From: Actinomycetota bacterium
GTDB lineage: Bacteria > Actinomycetota > Actinomycetes > Nanopelagicales > Nanopelagicaceae
Assembly: GCA_009702465.1 (NCBI GenBank)
Contig: WLHY01000040.1
Location: forward strand, 1-7,629
Length of the DNA stretch: 7,629 nucleotides
Reading direction: 5' to 3'
Shown here: piece after piece, positions 1 through 7,169 of the stretch
How positions within the stretch are numbered: position 1 is the first letter of the stretch
Layout of the letters: each line of letters opens with the position of its first letter
Made by a program: the position numbers and the translations under genes
The notes under the pieces: model-generated
What the model saw: only the letters and a program-made list of their open reading frames with translations
Told to the model about the DNA's origin: nothing
The model's database searches: none

Positions 1-200
1 AATCTCTGTAATTTTGGGATCGCCATCTTTATTTCGCGATGTCCGACCGCCTTTGTTTGCTTGCACGTAACCTTAACCTCATTGTTGTTTGCTACTGACT
101 TAGTAGAAGGCCTTGGAGCTGCAGTTGCAACATTGACCAATAAGGAGGAGGCGAGAAATACCACAACACTTACTGCGGTAATTTTTCGACTGGATTTCAT
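1..200 (-). CDS. N-terminal part of a secreted protein of unknown function (runs off left edge)
   Basis: Reading the minus strand from the ATG at 200..198 gives 66 codons without a stop to the window edge. The start is MKSSRKITAVSVVVFLASS, a classic signal peptide: basic n-region (KSSRK), hydrophobic core at about residues 7-24, and a VATA-A cleavage site after residue 27 or 28. The mature part begins Pro/Ser/Thr/Asn-rich and contains one Cys (about residue 48). The protein is therefore probably exported by Sec; whether it stays anchored cannot be seen. No Shine-Dalgarno precedes the ATG, but a TAAACT -10-like box lies 6 nt upstream, suggesting a leaderless message. It follows guaB3 on the same strand, 82 bp downstream of the guaB3 stop. 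No family is recognisable from this fragment. The signal peptide is seen directly; the function is unknown. Confidence 0.72.
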   Translation of the reverse strand, partial: MKSSRKITAVSVVVFLASSLLVNVATAAPRPSTKSVANNNEVKVTCKQTKAVGHREIKMAIPKLQR

Positions 201-206
201 GGATAA

Positions 207-212
207 AGTTTA
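207..212 (-). promoter_or_regulatory. Candidate -10 box for leaderless transcription of the secreted-protein gene
   Basis: On the minus strand TAAACT (212..207) fits the actinobacterial TANNNT -10 pattern and ends 6 nt before the ATG at 200. A transcript from it would begin at or next to the start codon, which agrees with the lack of a Shine-Dalgarno. An alternative upstream pair, TTGCCT (257..252) and TATTTT (234..229) with a 17-nt spacer, would give a leader of about 20 nt. Both are pattern matches only. Confidence 0.35.
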
Positions 213-282
213 AATGAAAATTTTAGAGAAAATACCAATCTGCCCTGATAAAGGCAATTACAAGCAATACTTTAAGTTGGTT

Positions 283-1392
283 TTAAGGTTGAACAACAAT
301 CTCTACTCGTTGAAACTCCTTTAAATCTGAGTAGCCAGTTGTAGCCATTGATCGGCGCAGGGCACCAAATAAATTCATAGTGCCATCTGATGTATGTGAC
401 GGACCATTTAATACCTGTTCTAGCGAACCAACTGTTCCAACATGAACTCGATTTCCTCTTGGTAATTGTGCATGGTGGGCTTCTAATCCCCAGTGCCAAC
501 CCTTGCCAGGTGCTTGTGTGGAACGGGCAAGTGGCGATCCCATCATCACTGCATCTGCACCACATGCAATCGCCTTTGCGATCTCACCGCTGTTACCAAC
601 CGATCCATCTGCAATTACATGAACATAACGGCCACCAGACTCTTCTAAGTATTCGCGGCGAGCTGATGCCACCTCTGCAACAGCAGATGCCATTGGAACT
701 GAGATTCCCAAAACAGTTTTTGTAGTGTGTGCTGAGCCGCCACCAAAACCAACTAAGACTCCTGCTGCACCAGATCTCATCAAGTGAAGCGCGCCTTGCG
801 CAGTTGCTACCCCACCAACAATTACAGGCACATCAAGTTCATATATAAACTTCTTTAAATTCAGCGGAGCGGTTGCTGCTGATACATGCTCTGCTGAAAC
901 TGTAGTTCCGCGAATTACAAATATATCTACGCCCGCTTTAATTACCGCTTCATGAAACTCTGCGGTGCGTTGTGGCGAAAGTGCACCAGCAACTGTCACG
1001 CCCGCCTCTCTAATCTGGGCAATTCGCTCTTTAATTAGTGTTGGTTGAATTGGTGCGGCGTAAATCTCTTGCATCTTTTTAATTGCTTGATCTTCAGATA
1101 ACTTAGCCATTTCAGCTAACTTCTTTTCAGCATCCTCATATCTAGTCCAAATACCTTCTAGATTTAAAACACCTAAGCCACCAGCTTTACCAATCTCAAT
1201 TGCAGTTTGTGGTGAAACAACTGAATCCATTGGTGCTGCTAAAAATGGTAATTCAAATTTATATGCATCAATTTGCCATGTGATCGAGACCTCATGTGGA
1301 TCACGGGTTCGCCTGCTTGGGACTATCGCAATCTCATCAAATGAGTATGCGGCGCGAGCGCGTTTACCAGGGCCGATTTCAATTTCAGACAC
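283..1392 (-). CDS. guaB3: GuaB3 family IMP dehydrogenase/GMP reductase-related protein
   Basis: A 369-residue cytoplasmic TIM-barrel protein of the GuaB3 group, close to the family length of about 370-380 and lacking the CBS pair of true IMP dehydrogenases. Visible family segments are the N-terminal SFDEIAIVPSRRTRDPHEVS (17-36), the barrel strands FLAAPMDSVVSP and GGLGVLN, the phosphate-binding stretch HVIADGSVGNSGEIAKAI (258-275), GADAVMMGSPLA (278-289) and the C-terminal GALRRSMATTGYSDLKEFQ (343-361). The loop that carries the catalytic Cys in IMPDH reads GFGGGSAHTTK (215-225), with His222 in the Cys position. As I recall the family, other actinobacterial GuaB3 proteins also lack this Cys. 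The reaction is therefore unsettled: GuaB3 proteins are annotated as IMPDH-like, and a cyanobacterial one is reported as a GMP reductase. The GTG start at 1392 matches the short N-terminus of homologues and sits 7 nt after a TACTCT box. It is divergent from whiB3. Confidence 0.93.
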   Translation of the reverse strand: MSEIEIGPGKRARAAYSFDEIAIVPSRRTRDPHEVSITWQIDAYKFELPFLAAPMDSVVSPQTAIEIGKAGGLGVLNLEGIWTRYEDAEKKLAEMAKLSEDQAIKKMQEIYAAPIQPTLIKERIAQIREAGVTVAGALSPQRTAEFHEAVIKAGVDIFVIRGTTVSAEHVSAATAPLNLKKFIYELDVPVIVGGVATAQGALHLMRSGAAGVLVGFGGGSAHTTKTVLGISVPMASAVAEVASARREYLEESGGRYVHVIADGSVGNSGEIAKAIACGADAVMMGSPLARSTQAPGKGWHWGLEAHHAQLPRGNRVHVGTVGSLEQVLNGPSHTSDGTMNLFGALRRSMATTGYSDLKEFQRVEIVVQP

Positions 1393-1399
1393 GTGCCTA

Positions 1400-1405
1400 A
1401 GAGTA
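1400..1405 (-). promoter_or_regulatory. Candidate -10 box for leaderless transcription of guaB3
   Basis: On the minus strand TACTCT (1405..1400) fits TANNNT and ends exactly 7 nt before the guaB3 GTG, the spacing expected if transcription begins at the start codon. No Shine-Dalgarno lies upstream of that GTG. GATACT, shifted by two bases, is an alternative reading. No convincing -35 is visible. The box lies in the 51-bp gap between the divergent guaB3 and whiB3 starts. Confidence 0.4.
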
Positions 1406-1443
1406 TCGGGAATAAAGCGCAGGCCATAAAGGTTCTTCCTTTC

Positions 1444-1743
1444 ATGAGTGAGAATTCAAAGGCTTTACGGCCAATCGCCTCTTCCTGGGAATGGCAATTC
1501 TCTGCTGCCTGTAAGGATCTGCCATCTGAAACATTTTTTCATCCAGATGGAGAGCGTGGACCATCCCGCAAAAATAGAATTAAAAATGCGAAGACAATCT
1601 GTGGTGGTTGCCCAGTAATTAAAGAGTGTTTAAAGCATGCCCTTGATGTACAAGAGCCATTTGGTATTTGGGGCGGCAAGAGTGAAGAGGAGCGCGCTGA
1701 ACTTCTAGCTCATCGTAAATTTAATCCTGGTTTAGCCTCTTAA
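1444..1743 (+). CDS. whiB3: WhiB3/WhiD-type iron-sulfur transcriptional regulator
   Basis: A 99-residue WhiB-family protein: a small cytoplasmic [4Fe-4S] protein that in the family binds the primary sigma factor and responds to redox signals or nitric oxide. The four cluster cysteines are Cys23, Cys53, Cys56 and Cys62 (C-x29-C-x2-C-x5-C), followed by the GIWGG turn (74-78) and a basic C-terminal tail (HRKF). WEWQFSAAC near the N-terminus and FFHPDGERG (31-39) are hallmarks of the WhiB3/WhiD clade. The start is taken at ATG 1444, not the in-frame GTG at 1393. It leaves 14 residues before WEWQ, as I recall for mycobacterial WhiB3, and keeps the gene clear of the guaB3 promoter region; AAAGG about 11 nt upstream is a weak SD. 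Proximity to groEL mirrors mycobacterial whiB3. Its last 12 bp overlap the end of the convergent kinase gene. Confidence 0.93.
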   Translation: MSENSKALRPIASSWEWQFSAACKDLPSETFFHPDGERGPSRKNRIKNAKTICGGCPVIKECLKHALDVQEPFGIWGGKSEEERAELLAHRKFNPGLAS

Positions 1744-2502
1744 CTGCCAGGCTTTTACACCTCCGGCAACACCTGCACTATTTGGAATAATCACTACCTT
1801 GTAATCAAAGCTTTTTAATGCGCTCTTGCTTATTCGTTGCGCATTACCGCCACCGATATACAACCGGTCCCAAACAATCATTGGGTATAGCTCTTGAATC
1901 AAACTCTTTACCCGCCTAGACCACAATTGATTTCCCATCCGCTTGCGGGTTTGCTCACCAATCCAGGCATCAATAGTTTTTCCAACGCGAATTGTTGTAT
2001 GTGAAATCTCTAGATGCGGTGCTAGCTGACCATTATTAAAAATGGCAGAGCCAAGTCCGGTACCAAAGGTAAGTACCGTCTCTAACCCTTTGCCAGTAAT
2101 CACCGCTGCTCCATGAACCTCGGCATCATTTAAAACTATTACTGGTAACTTTAATTTTTTTAACAAAGCACTCTGCATATCAAAGCCATACCATTTATTT
2201 TTTAAACCTGGATCAACCATTGTTCTCGGACCACCAGCATTGATGTAATGTGGAATTACGACAACCTTGCCATCACGAATCATTCCGGGCAGACCGACCG
2301 TTACTCGATTTATCTTTGGACCAACCTTAATAAACCCCTCAATAATTGAGATTAGTCGATTGGGTGAGAGTGGGTAAGGAGTTTTTAAATATGGATACTC
2401 AATTAAAACTTTTCCAGTATTTGAAAGCACTGAGGCTTTGATTCCAGTACCGCCGCAATCTACTGACAGCGTATTGATCGCTGACTTCGCTGCGGCCTTC
2501 AT
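1732..2502 (-). CDS. ROK-family sugar kinase, polyphosphate-glucokinase-like
   Basis: A 256-residue ROK/ASKHA-fold kinase, probably cytoplasmic, phosphorylating a hexose such as glucose. Visible motifs are phosphate-1 VDCGGTGIK (14-22), the TPYPLSP segment (41-47) similar to PpgK and its relatives, GLPGMI (70-75), the sugar-binding and catalytic LNDAEVHG with Asn125-Asp126, phosphate-2 TFGTGLGSAIF (145-155), the sugar-contacting HLEISH (163-168), and adenosine-region LYIGGGNAQRI (214-224). The E-x-G-H motif of most ROK kinases reads E-I-S-H here; I recall a ROK subfamily with ELAH at this place and the same GGGNA block, so this looks like a member of it and not a classical PpgK. Whether ATP or polyphosphate is the donor cannot be decided. 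The ATG lies 39 bp after the groEL stop on the same strand, with only a weak SD; readthrough from groEL is plausible. Confidence 0.82.
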   Translation of the reverse strand: MKAAAKSAINTLSVDCGGTGIKASVLSNTGKVLIEYPYLKTPYPLSPNRLISIIEGFIKVGPKINRVTVGLPGMIRDGKVVVIPHYINAGGPRTMVDPGLKNKWYGFDMQSALLKKLKLPVIVLNDAEVHGAAVITGKGLETVLTFGTGLGSAIFNNGQLAPHLEISHTTIRVGKTIDAWIGEQTRKRMGNQLWSRRVKSLIQELYPMIVWDRLYIGGGNAQRISKSALKSFDYKVVIIPNSAGVAGGVKAWQLRG

Positions 2503-2541
2503 AGAATCAAAGCCTAGTGTTAATTGTGTACTGCTGATTAA

Positions 2542-4475
<1,934 letters not shown>

Positions 4476-4483
4476 GGTGGTAT

Positions 4484-4491
4484 CTCCCTTT
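4484..4491 (-). promoter_or_regulatory. Ribosome binding site that fixes the groES start
   Basis: AAAGGGAG on the minus strand (4491..4484) is one of the strongest Shine-Dalgarno matches in the window, spaced 8 nt from ATG 4475. It decides between the two in-frame ATGs of groES. It contrasts with several neighbouring genes that have no recognisable SD. Confidence 0.85.
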
Positions 4492-4536
4492 GCTTGCATA
4501 TCTCGTTGGACCGCTCTCAGCTACCTTCGAGTTGAA

Positions 4537-4563
4537 TTAGCACACGAGGCCTGAGAGTGCTAA
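4537..4563 (-). promoter_or_regulatory. CIRCE operator (HrcA binding site)
   Basis: On the minus strand the sequence is TTAGCACTC, nine bases (TCAGGCCTC), then GTGTGCTAA. It matches the CIRCE consensus TTAGCACTC-N9-GAGTGCTAA at 17 of 18 arm positions; the only change is A to T at the second base of the promoter-distal arm. CIRCE is the binding site of the heat-shock repressor HrcA. It lies between the candidate promoter and groES and would fall at about the first 25 nt of the transcript. hrcA itself is not in the window. Confidence 0.95.
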
Positions 4564-4568
4564 AGCCA

Positions 4569-4597
4569 ACTTTAAAGGGGGATTGTGCCCCCTGCAA
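4569..4597 (-). promoter_or_regulatory. Candidate groESL promoter (-35/-10)
   Basis: On the minus strand TTGCAG (4597..4592), a 17-nt spacer, and TAAAGT (4574..4569) resemble a housekeeping-sigma promoter. The predicted start site near 4562 would put CIRCE at the very start of the message, the usual arrangement for HrcA repression. An alternative pair inside CIRCE (TTTAGC then GCTAAT, 17-nt spacer) cannot be excluded. No promoter data are visible, so this is a pattern call. Confidence 0.45.
4576..4593 (-). terminator. Terminator-like hairpin between tsaD and groES
   Basis: On the minus strand AGGGGG, loop CACAAT, CCCCCT form a 6-bp GC-rich stem 17 nt after the tsaD stop, followed by only TTT before AAAG. 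The stem is good, but the U-tract is short, so it may be a leaky terminator. It lies in the spacer of the candidate groES promoter, so the two calls compete for the same bases. Confidence 0.45.
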
Positions 4598-4609
4598 CTT
4601 ATGGGCCAG

Positions 4610-5638
4610 CTACCAGATGAGCTGAGTGATTTGGGCTGCCGAATCGGCTGATATGCCGGTTTTAGATGGGGCAACCGCCTCGCTGATGGCAAGGCTGCCC
4701 AAGGCTGCAACCATCGCGCCATTGTCGGTACAAAGTAAGGCGGGTGGAATCCGCAACCTGATCTTGGTCTTTGTGCACCGCTCTTGGGCCAACTCTCGCA
4801 GCCTGCTATTTGCAGCCACACCACCGGCAATTACTAGATTCTCAATGCCACTCTCTTTACACGCTGCAATAGATTTTTGTAGGAGAACATCAACTACCGC
4901 CTCTTGAAATGATGCAGCCACATCAGCTTTTTTGTAATTAGGAGTTTGTTGTAAATATCTTGATACCGCAGTCTTTAAGCCAGAGAATGAGAAATCATAT
5001 TGATGAGTTACTAAATCATTTGCATGTGTTAAGCCTCTTGGAAAGTTTATTGCATCTTGATTGCCAGATTTAGCTGCTTGATCAATAACTGGTCCACCAG
5101 GAAAACCCAATCCCATAATTCTGGCAATCTTGTCGAAGGCCTCGCCCGCTGCATCATCAATTGTTGCACCCTTTACCACTACATCACTTGCTAAATTATT
5201 TACCTGCAAAATTGAAGTATGGCCACCACTTACTAACAGGGCGATACTAGGTTGAATTTTCTCATCATTATCTAAAGCATCAACTGCAATATGTGCAGAT
5301 AGATGATTAACGCCGTATAACGGTTTATTTAACCCAAGTGCCAAACCTGATGCACTACTTACCCCAACTAGTAATGCACCAATCAATCCTGGACCTGCTG
5401 TGACCGCTAAAGCATCAATATCACTTAATCTGACATTCGCCTCTTTTAAAGCTTGCGCAATAACCTGTTGAATCGCCTCTAGATGCGCTCGGCTGGCAAT
5501 CTCAGGAACAACTCCACCAAATCGGGCATGCAGATCAACACTTGAAGAGATTACATTTGCTAACAACTTGCGGCCATGAACAATTCCAACCGCAGTCTCA
5601 TCACAGGAGGTTTCTATTCCTAAAACTAATGGCTGCAT
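4610..5638 (-). CDS. tsaD: tRNA N6-adenosine threonylcarbamoyltransferase TsaD
   Basis: A 342-residue Kae1/TsaD/YgjD protein of normal length. With TsaB and TsaE it transfers the threonylcarbamoyl group from threonylcarbamoyl-AMP to A37 of ANN-decoding tRNAs (t6A), in the cytoplasm. Motifs are [10 protein letters not shown] (6-15), [11 protein letters not shown] (44-54), the metal-binding NHLSAH with His112 and His116, LLVSGGHT (134-141), [10 protein letters not shown] (161-170), GGPVID (181-186), FSGLKTAV (218-225), [11 protein letters not shown] (271-281) and the third metal ligand Asp305 in TDNGAM. The ATG at 5638 shares its A with the TGA of tsaB-rimI (TGATG) and has AAAAGAG 5 nt upstream; the GTG one codon earlier is possible but less likely. 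It is the last gene of the t6A cluster, with a hairpin just after it. Confidence 0.97.
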   Translation of the reverse strand: MQPLVLGIETSCDETAVGIVHGRKLLANVISSSVDLHARFGGVVPEIASRAHLEAIQQVIAQALKEANVRLSDIDALAVTAGPGLIGALLVGVSSASGLALGLNKPLYGVNHLSAHIAVDALDNDEKIQPSIALLVSGGHTSILQVNNLASDVVVKGATIDDAAGEAFDKIARIMGLGFPGGPVIDQAAKSGNQDAINFPRGLTHANDLVTHQYDFSFSGLKTAVSRYLQQTPNYKKADVAASFQEAVVDVLLQKSIAACKESGIENLVIAGGVAANSRLRELAQERCTKTKIRLRIPPALLCTDNGAMVAALGSLAISEAVAPSKTGISADSAAQITQLIW

Positions 5639-6645
5639 CACAACTCTTTTCGCATAATGATCGCGGTCAGCCCTGGCCCGTAATAATTTTGTCGACGTGA
5701 GATCTCAGTAAAGCCACTCTCTATATAAAGTGGCAGCGCCTCCTCATTTCCTACGCGAACTTCAAGCATTATCGCCTCAGCCTTTTTAACTCTGGCCCAA
5801 TTAATCAATCGCTTTAAAAATTCACGGCCAATGCCCTTGCGTCGATGATCAACCGCAACAGTTATTGTATGAATATCGGCAAACTCAGATAAGAAGTAAA
5901 TTCCTGCGTAGCCAATTAATTCACCATTAGATTCAGCTGCGATGTAATAAGCATTTTTTGGCGCTTTCGCAAACTCCTCTTTAAATTGCCCAGCTGTCCA
6001 ACCAGCTTTTCCATAGACCGCTTTCTCCATTGCAACCGCAGTAACCAAATCAAGCCCCGTAAACTCACGAAACTTCACATTTTCTGGAAGTGGATAGGCA
6101 TCTGGTTTTCTGACATAAATAGGTTGATCAATTGAAGAGTTGCTTAATGCAATTTTTGCCATTGAGATTGGATCTGGGTAGTAATCACCCTCATTAAAAA
6201 CCTTAACGCCAAACCTTTCAATTTCAGCTGGCTTACCAACTTGTGGTTGATTTACTCTTTCACCATTTTCATACCTTGCCCAAAATCGCTCTTTACGTCT
6301 GGCATCGGTTGAAACAATAAAATCCTTATTGTCTTTTTGCTGCGCTAGATTAAATGCCATCGCATCCAATGAACAAACCCCATGCCATTTAACATTCATG
6401 CCTAGTGCCAAACTCTGGGCAAATGCAATACCAACACGTAATCCGGTAAATGGTCCTGGCCCCATGCCAACTGCAATTAAATCAACGCCGACATTTAACT
6501 TTAAAGCCTTCTCTACTAAAAGTGGCAGTACCTCACCATGGGCTAGTGGATCCTCATGAAACTCATTGAACAAAACCTTATCGCCAGCTATTAAGGCAAC
6601 TGATGTTCGCGAGGTTGATGTATCAATTGCTAATACAGTGCTCAT
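5638..6645 (-). CDS. tsaB-rimI: TsaB-RimI fusion: t6A dimerisation subunit plus S18-alanine N-acetyltransferase
   Basis: A 335-residue two-domain protein. Residues 1-185 are TsaB, the inactive ASKHA-fold partner that dimerises with Tsa[16 protein letters not shown] (4-18), [10 protein letters not shown] (36-45), [13 protein letters not shown] (60-72), [12 protein letters not shown] (176-187). Residues from about 194 to 335 are a GNAT domain of RimI type, which acetylates the N-terminal alanine of ribosomal protein S18: acetyl-CoA loop DHRRKGIG (266-273), LEVRVGN (294-300), [10 protein letters not shown] (303-312) and RRQNYYGPG (317-325). The reading frame is continuous across the junction, with a linker of about ten residues and no internal stop. 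The ATG at 6645 overlaps the tsaE stop as ATGA and has CAGGA about 10 nt upstream; an in-frame ATG six codons earlier is less likely. In mycobacteria the two are separate adjacent genes; fused forms are known in other actinobacteria. Confidence 0.95.
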   Translation of the reverse strand: MSTVLAIDTSTSRTSVALIAGDKVLFNEFHEDPLAHGEVLPLLVEKALKLNVGVDLIAVGMGPGPFTGLRVGIAFAQSLALGMNVKWHGVCSLDAMAFNLAQQKDNKDFIVSTDARRKERFWARYENGERVNQPQVGKPAEIERFGVKVFNEGDYYPDPISMAKIALSNSSIDQPIYVRKPDAYPLPENVKFREFTGLDLVTAVAMEKAVYGKAGWTAGQFKEEFAKAPKNAYYIAAESNGELIGYAGIYFLSEFADIHTITVAVDHRRKGIGREFLKRLINWARVKKAEAIMLEVRVGNEEALPLYIESGFTEISRRQNYYGPGLTAIIMRKEL

Positions 6646-7100
6646 AATTTGAAATCCTGCCAACGCTGGCCAACGCCAGTTATCTCTATCTCTCGTTCCT
6701 CCTCATTTTCAGTTATTGAAATTTTAATATCCAGGTACTGATCACTTAAGGCAGAGATAAAATCCTTGCCCCACTCAATTACAAATACGCTGTTAGGCAG
6801 GTAGCTTTCAAAATCTAAATCGGCAAAGGCATTCACACCAACATCTAATAATCGATATGCATCGATATGAATAAAGTTTGGTTTGCCTTTATGGATTCGA
6901 CTGATGACAAAGGTGGGTGAGGTGACATTTTCAACGCCAAGGGCTGCAGCAATTCCTTGAGTTAAGACAGTCTTGCCTGCACCTAGCTCACCTGTTAAAA
7001 CAACAAGATCACCACTTTTTAACTGCTGGCCGATTTGATTGCCTAATTGAAGCATCGAAGCAACGGAGTCAGTAATCCGTTTCATTAGAGGCTTAGTCAT
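6642..7100 (-). CDS. tsaE: tRNA threonylcarbamoyladenosine biosynthesis ATPase TsaE
   Basis: A P-loop ATPase of 152 residues (147 from the second ATG), typical for TsaE/YjeE, which drives turnover of the TsaBD complex during t6A formation. Motifs are Walker A TGELGAGKT (36-44), the switch-like VTSPTF (59-64), HIDAYRL (78-84), and VIEWG with Glu109 (107-111). It is the first gene of the minus-strand t6A cluster; its TGA overlaps the tsaB-rimI ATG by 4 bp (ATGA), suggesting coupled translation. The start is ambiguous because a 15-bp tandem duplication places two in-frame ATGs, at 7100 and 7085; an in-frame TAA at 7115..7113 rules out anything further upstream. Neither ATG has a Shine-Dalgarno, but a TAAACT box lies 9 nt before the first, so a nearly leaderless mRNA is possible. 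Confidence 0.95.
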   Translation of the reverse strand: MTKPLMKRITDSVASMLQLGNQIGQQLKSGDLVVLTGELGAGKTVLTQGIAAALGVENVTSPTFVISRIHKGKPNFIHIDAYRLLDVGVNAFADLDFESYLPNSVFVIEWGKDFISALSDQYLDIKISITENEEEREIEITGVGQRWQDFKL

Positions 7101-7112
7101 CAGAGGCTTAGT
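7083..7112 (-). repeat. 15-bp tandem duplication that duplicates the tsaE start codon
   Basis: On the minus strand ACTAAGCCTCTGATG (7112..7098) is followed directly by ACTAAGCCTCTAATG (7097..7083). The copies differ at one base of 15, and each ends with an in-frame ATG. The upstream copy is preceded by an in-frame TAA, so it is non-coding if the first ATG is used, while the second copy encodes TKPLM. Confidence 0.9.
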
Positions 7113-7115
7113 TTA
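7110..7115 (-). promoter_or_regulatory. Candidate -10 box for tsaE
   Basis: TAAACT on the minus strand (7115..7110) fits TANNNT, is identical to the box before the secreted-protein gene at the left end, and lies 9 nt before the first tsaE ATG. It follows a strong terminator, so a promoter is needed here. No -35 match is visible. It partly overlaps the tandem duplication. Confidence 0.3.
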
Positions 7116-7125
7116 TCGAGAAAGA

Positions 7126-7155
7126 AAAAGGGCCCCGATTTCTCGAGGCCCTTTT
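7126..7155 (-). terminator. Rho-independent terminator after the hydrolase-like gene
   Basis: On the minus strand AAAAGGGCC (7155..7147) and GGCCCTTTT (7134..7126) form a perfect 9-bp stem around a 12-nt loop, in which three more pairs (CGA with TCG) can form. A T-rich tail (TCTTT) follows. It lies 14 nt beyond the stop of the gene at 7170. The arms end in A and T runs on both sides, so it could also work in the plus direction, but no plus-strand gene reads into it. It isolates the t6A cluster from the upstream gene. Confidence 0.9.
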
Positions 7156-7169
7156 AACTTAACTATTGA

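Noticed and set aside
240..258. Hairpin TGCC/GGCA after guaB3 as a terminator
   Set aside because: The stem is only four base pairs with an eight-base loop and no adjacent U-tract; the T-rich stretch further on belongs to the next gene's upstream region.
272..725. Open frames on both strands inside guaB3 (272-565 minus, 390-725 plus)
   Set aside because: They lie in alternative frames of a clearly conserved gene and their translations resemble no protein family.
1393..1443. GTG at 1393 as the whiB3 start, giving a 116-residue protein
   Set aside because: The extra 17 residues are not like WhiB3/WhiD N-termini, the gene would abut the guaB3 start directly, and ATG 1444 gives the expected length before WEWQ.
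2503..2541. Possible terminator in the groEL-kinase gap (TTAAT ... ATTAA)
   Set aside because: A five-pair AT-only stem with a 12-nt loop is too weak; the gap looks like a within-operon spacer.
4537..4907. Open frames over the tsaD 3' end and the groES upstream region
   Set aside because: They overlap the conserved TsaD C-terminus in other frames, and one runs into the CIRCE element; no coding evidence.
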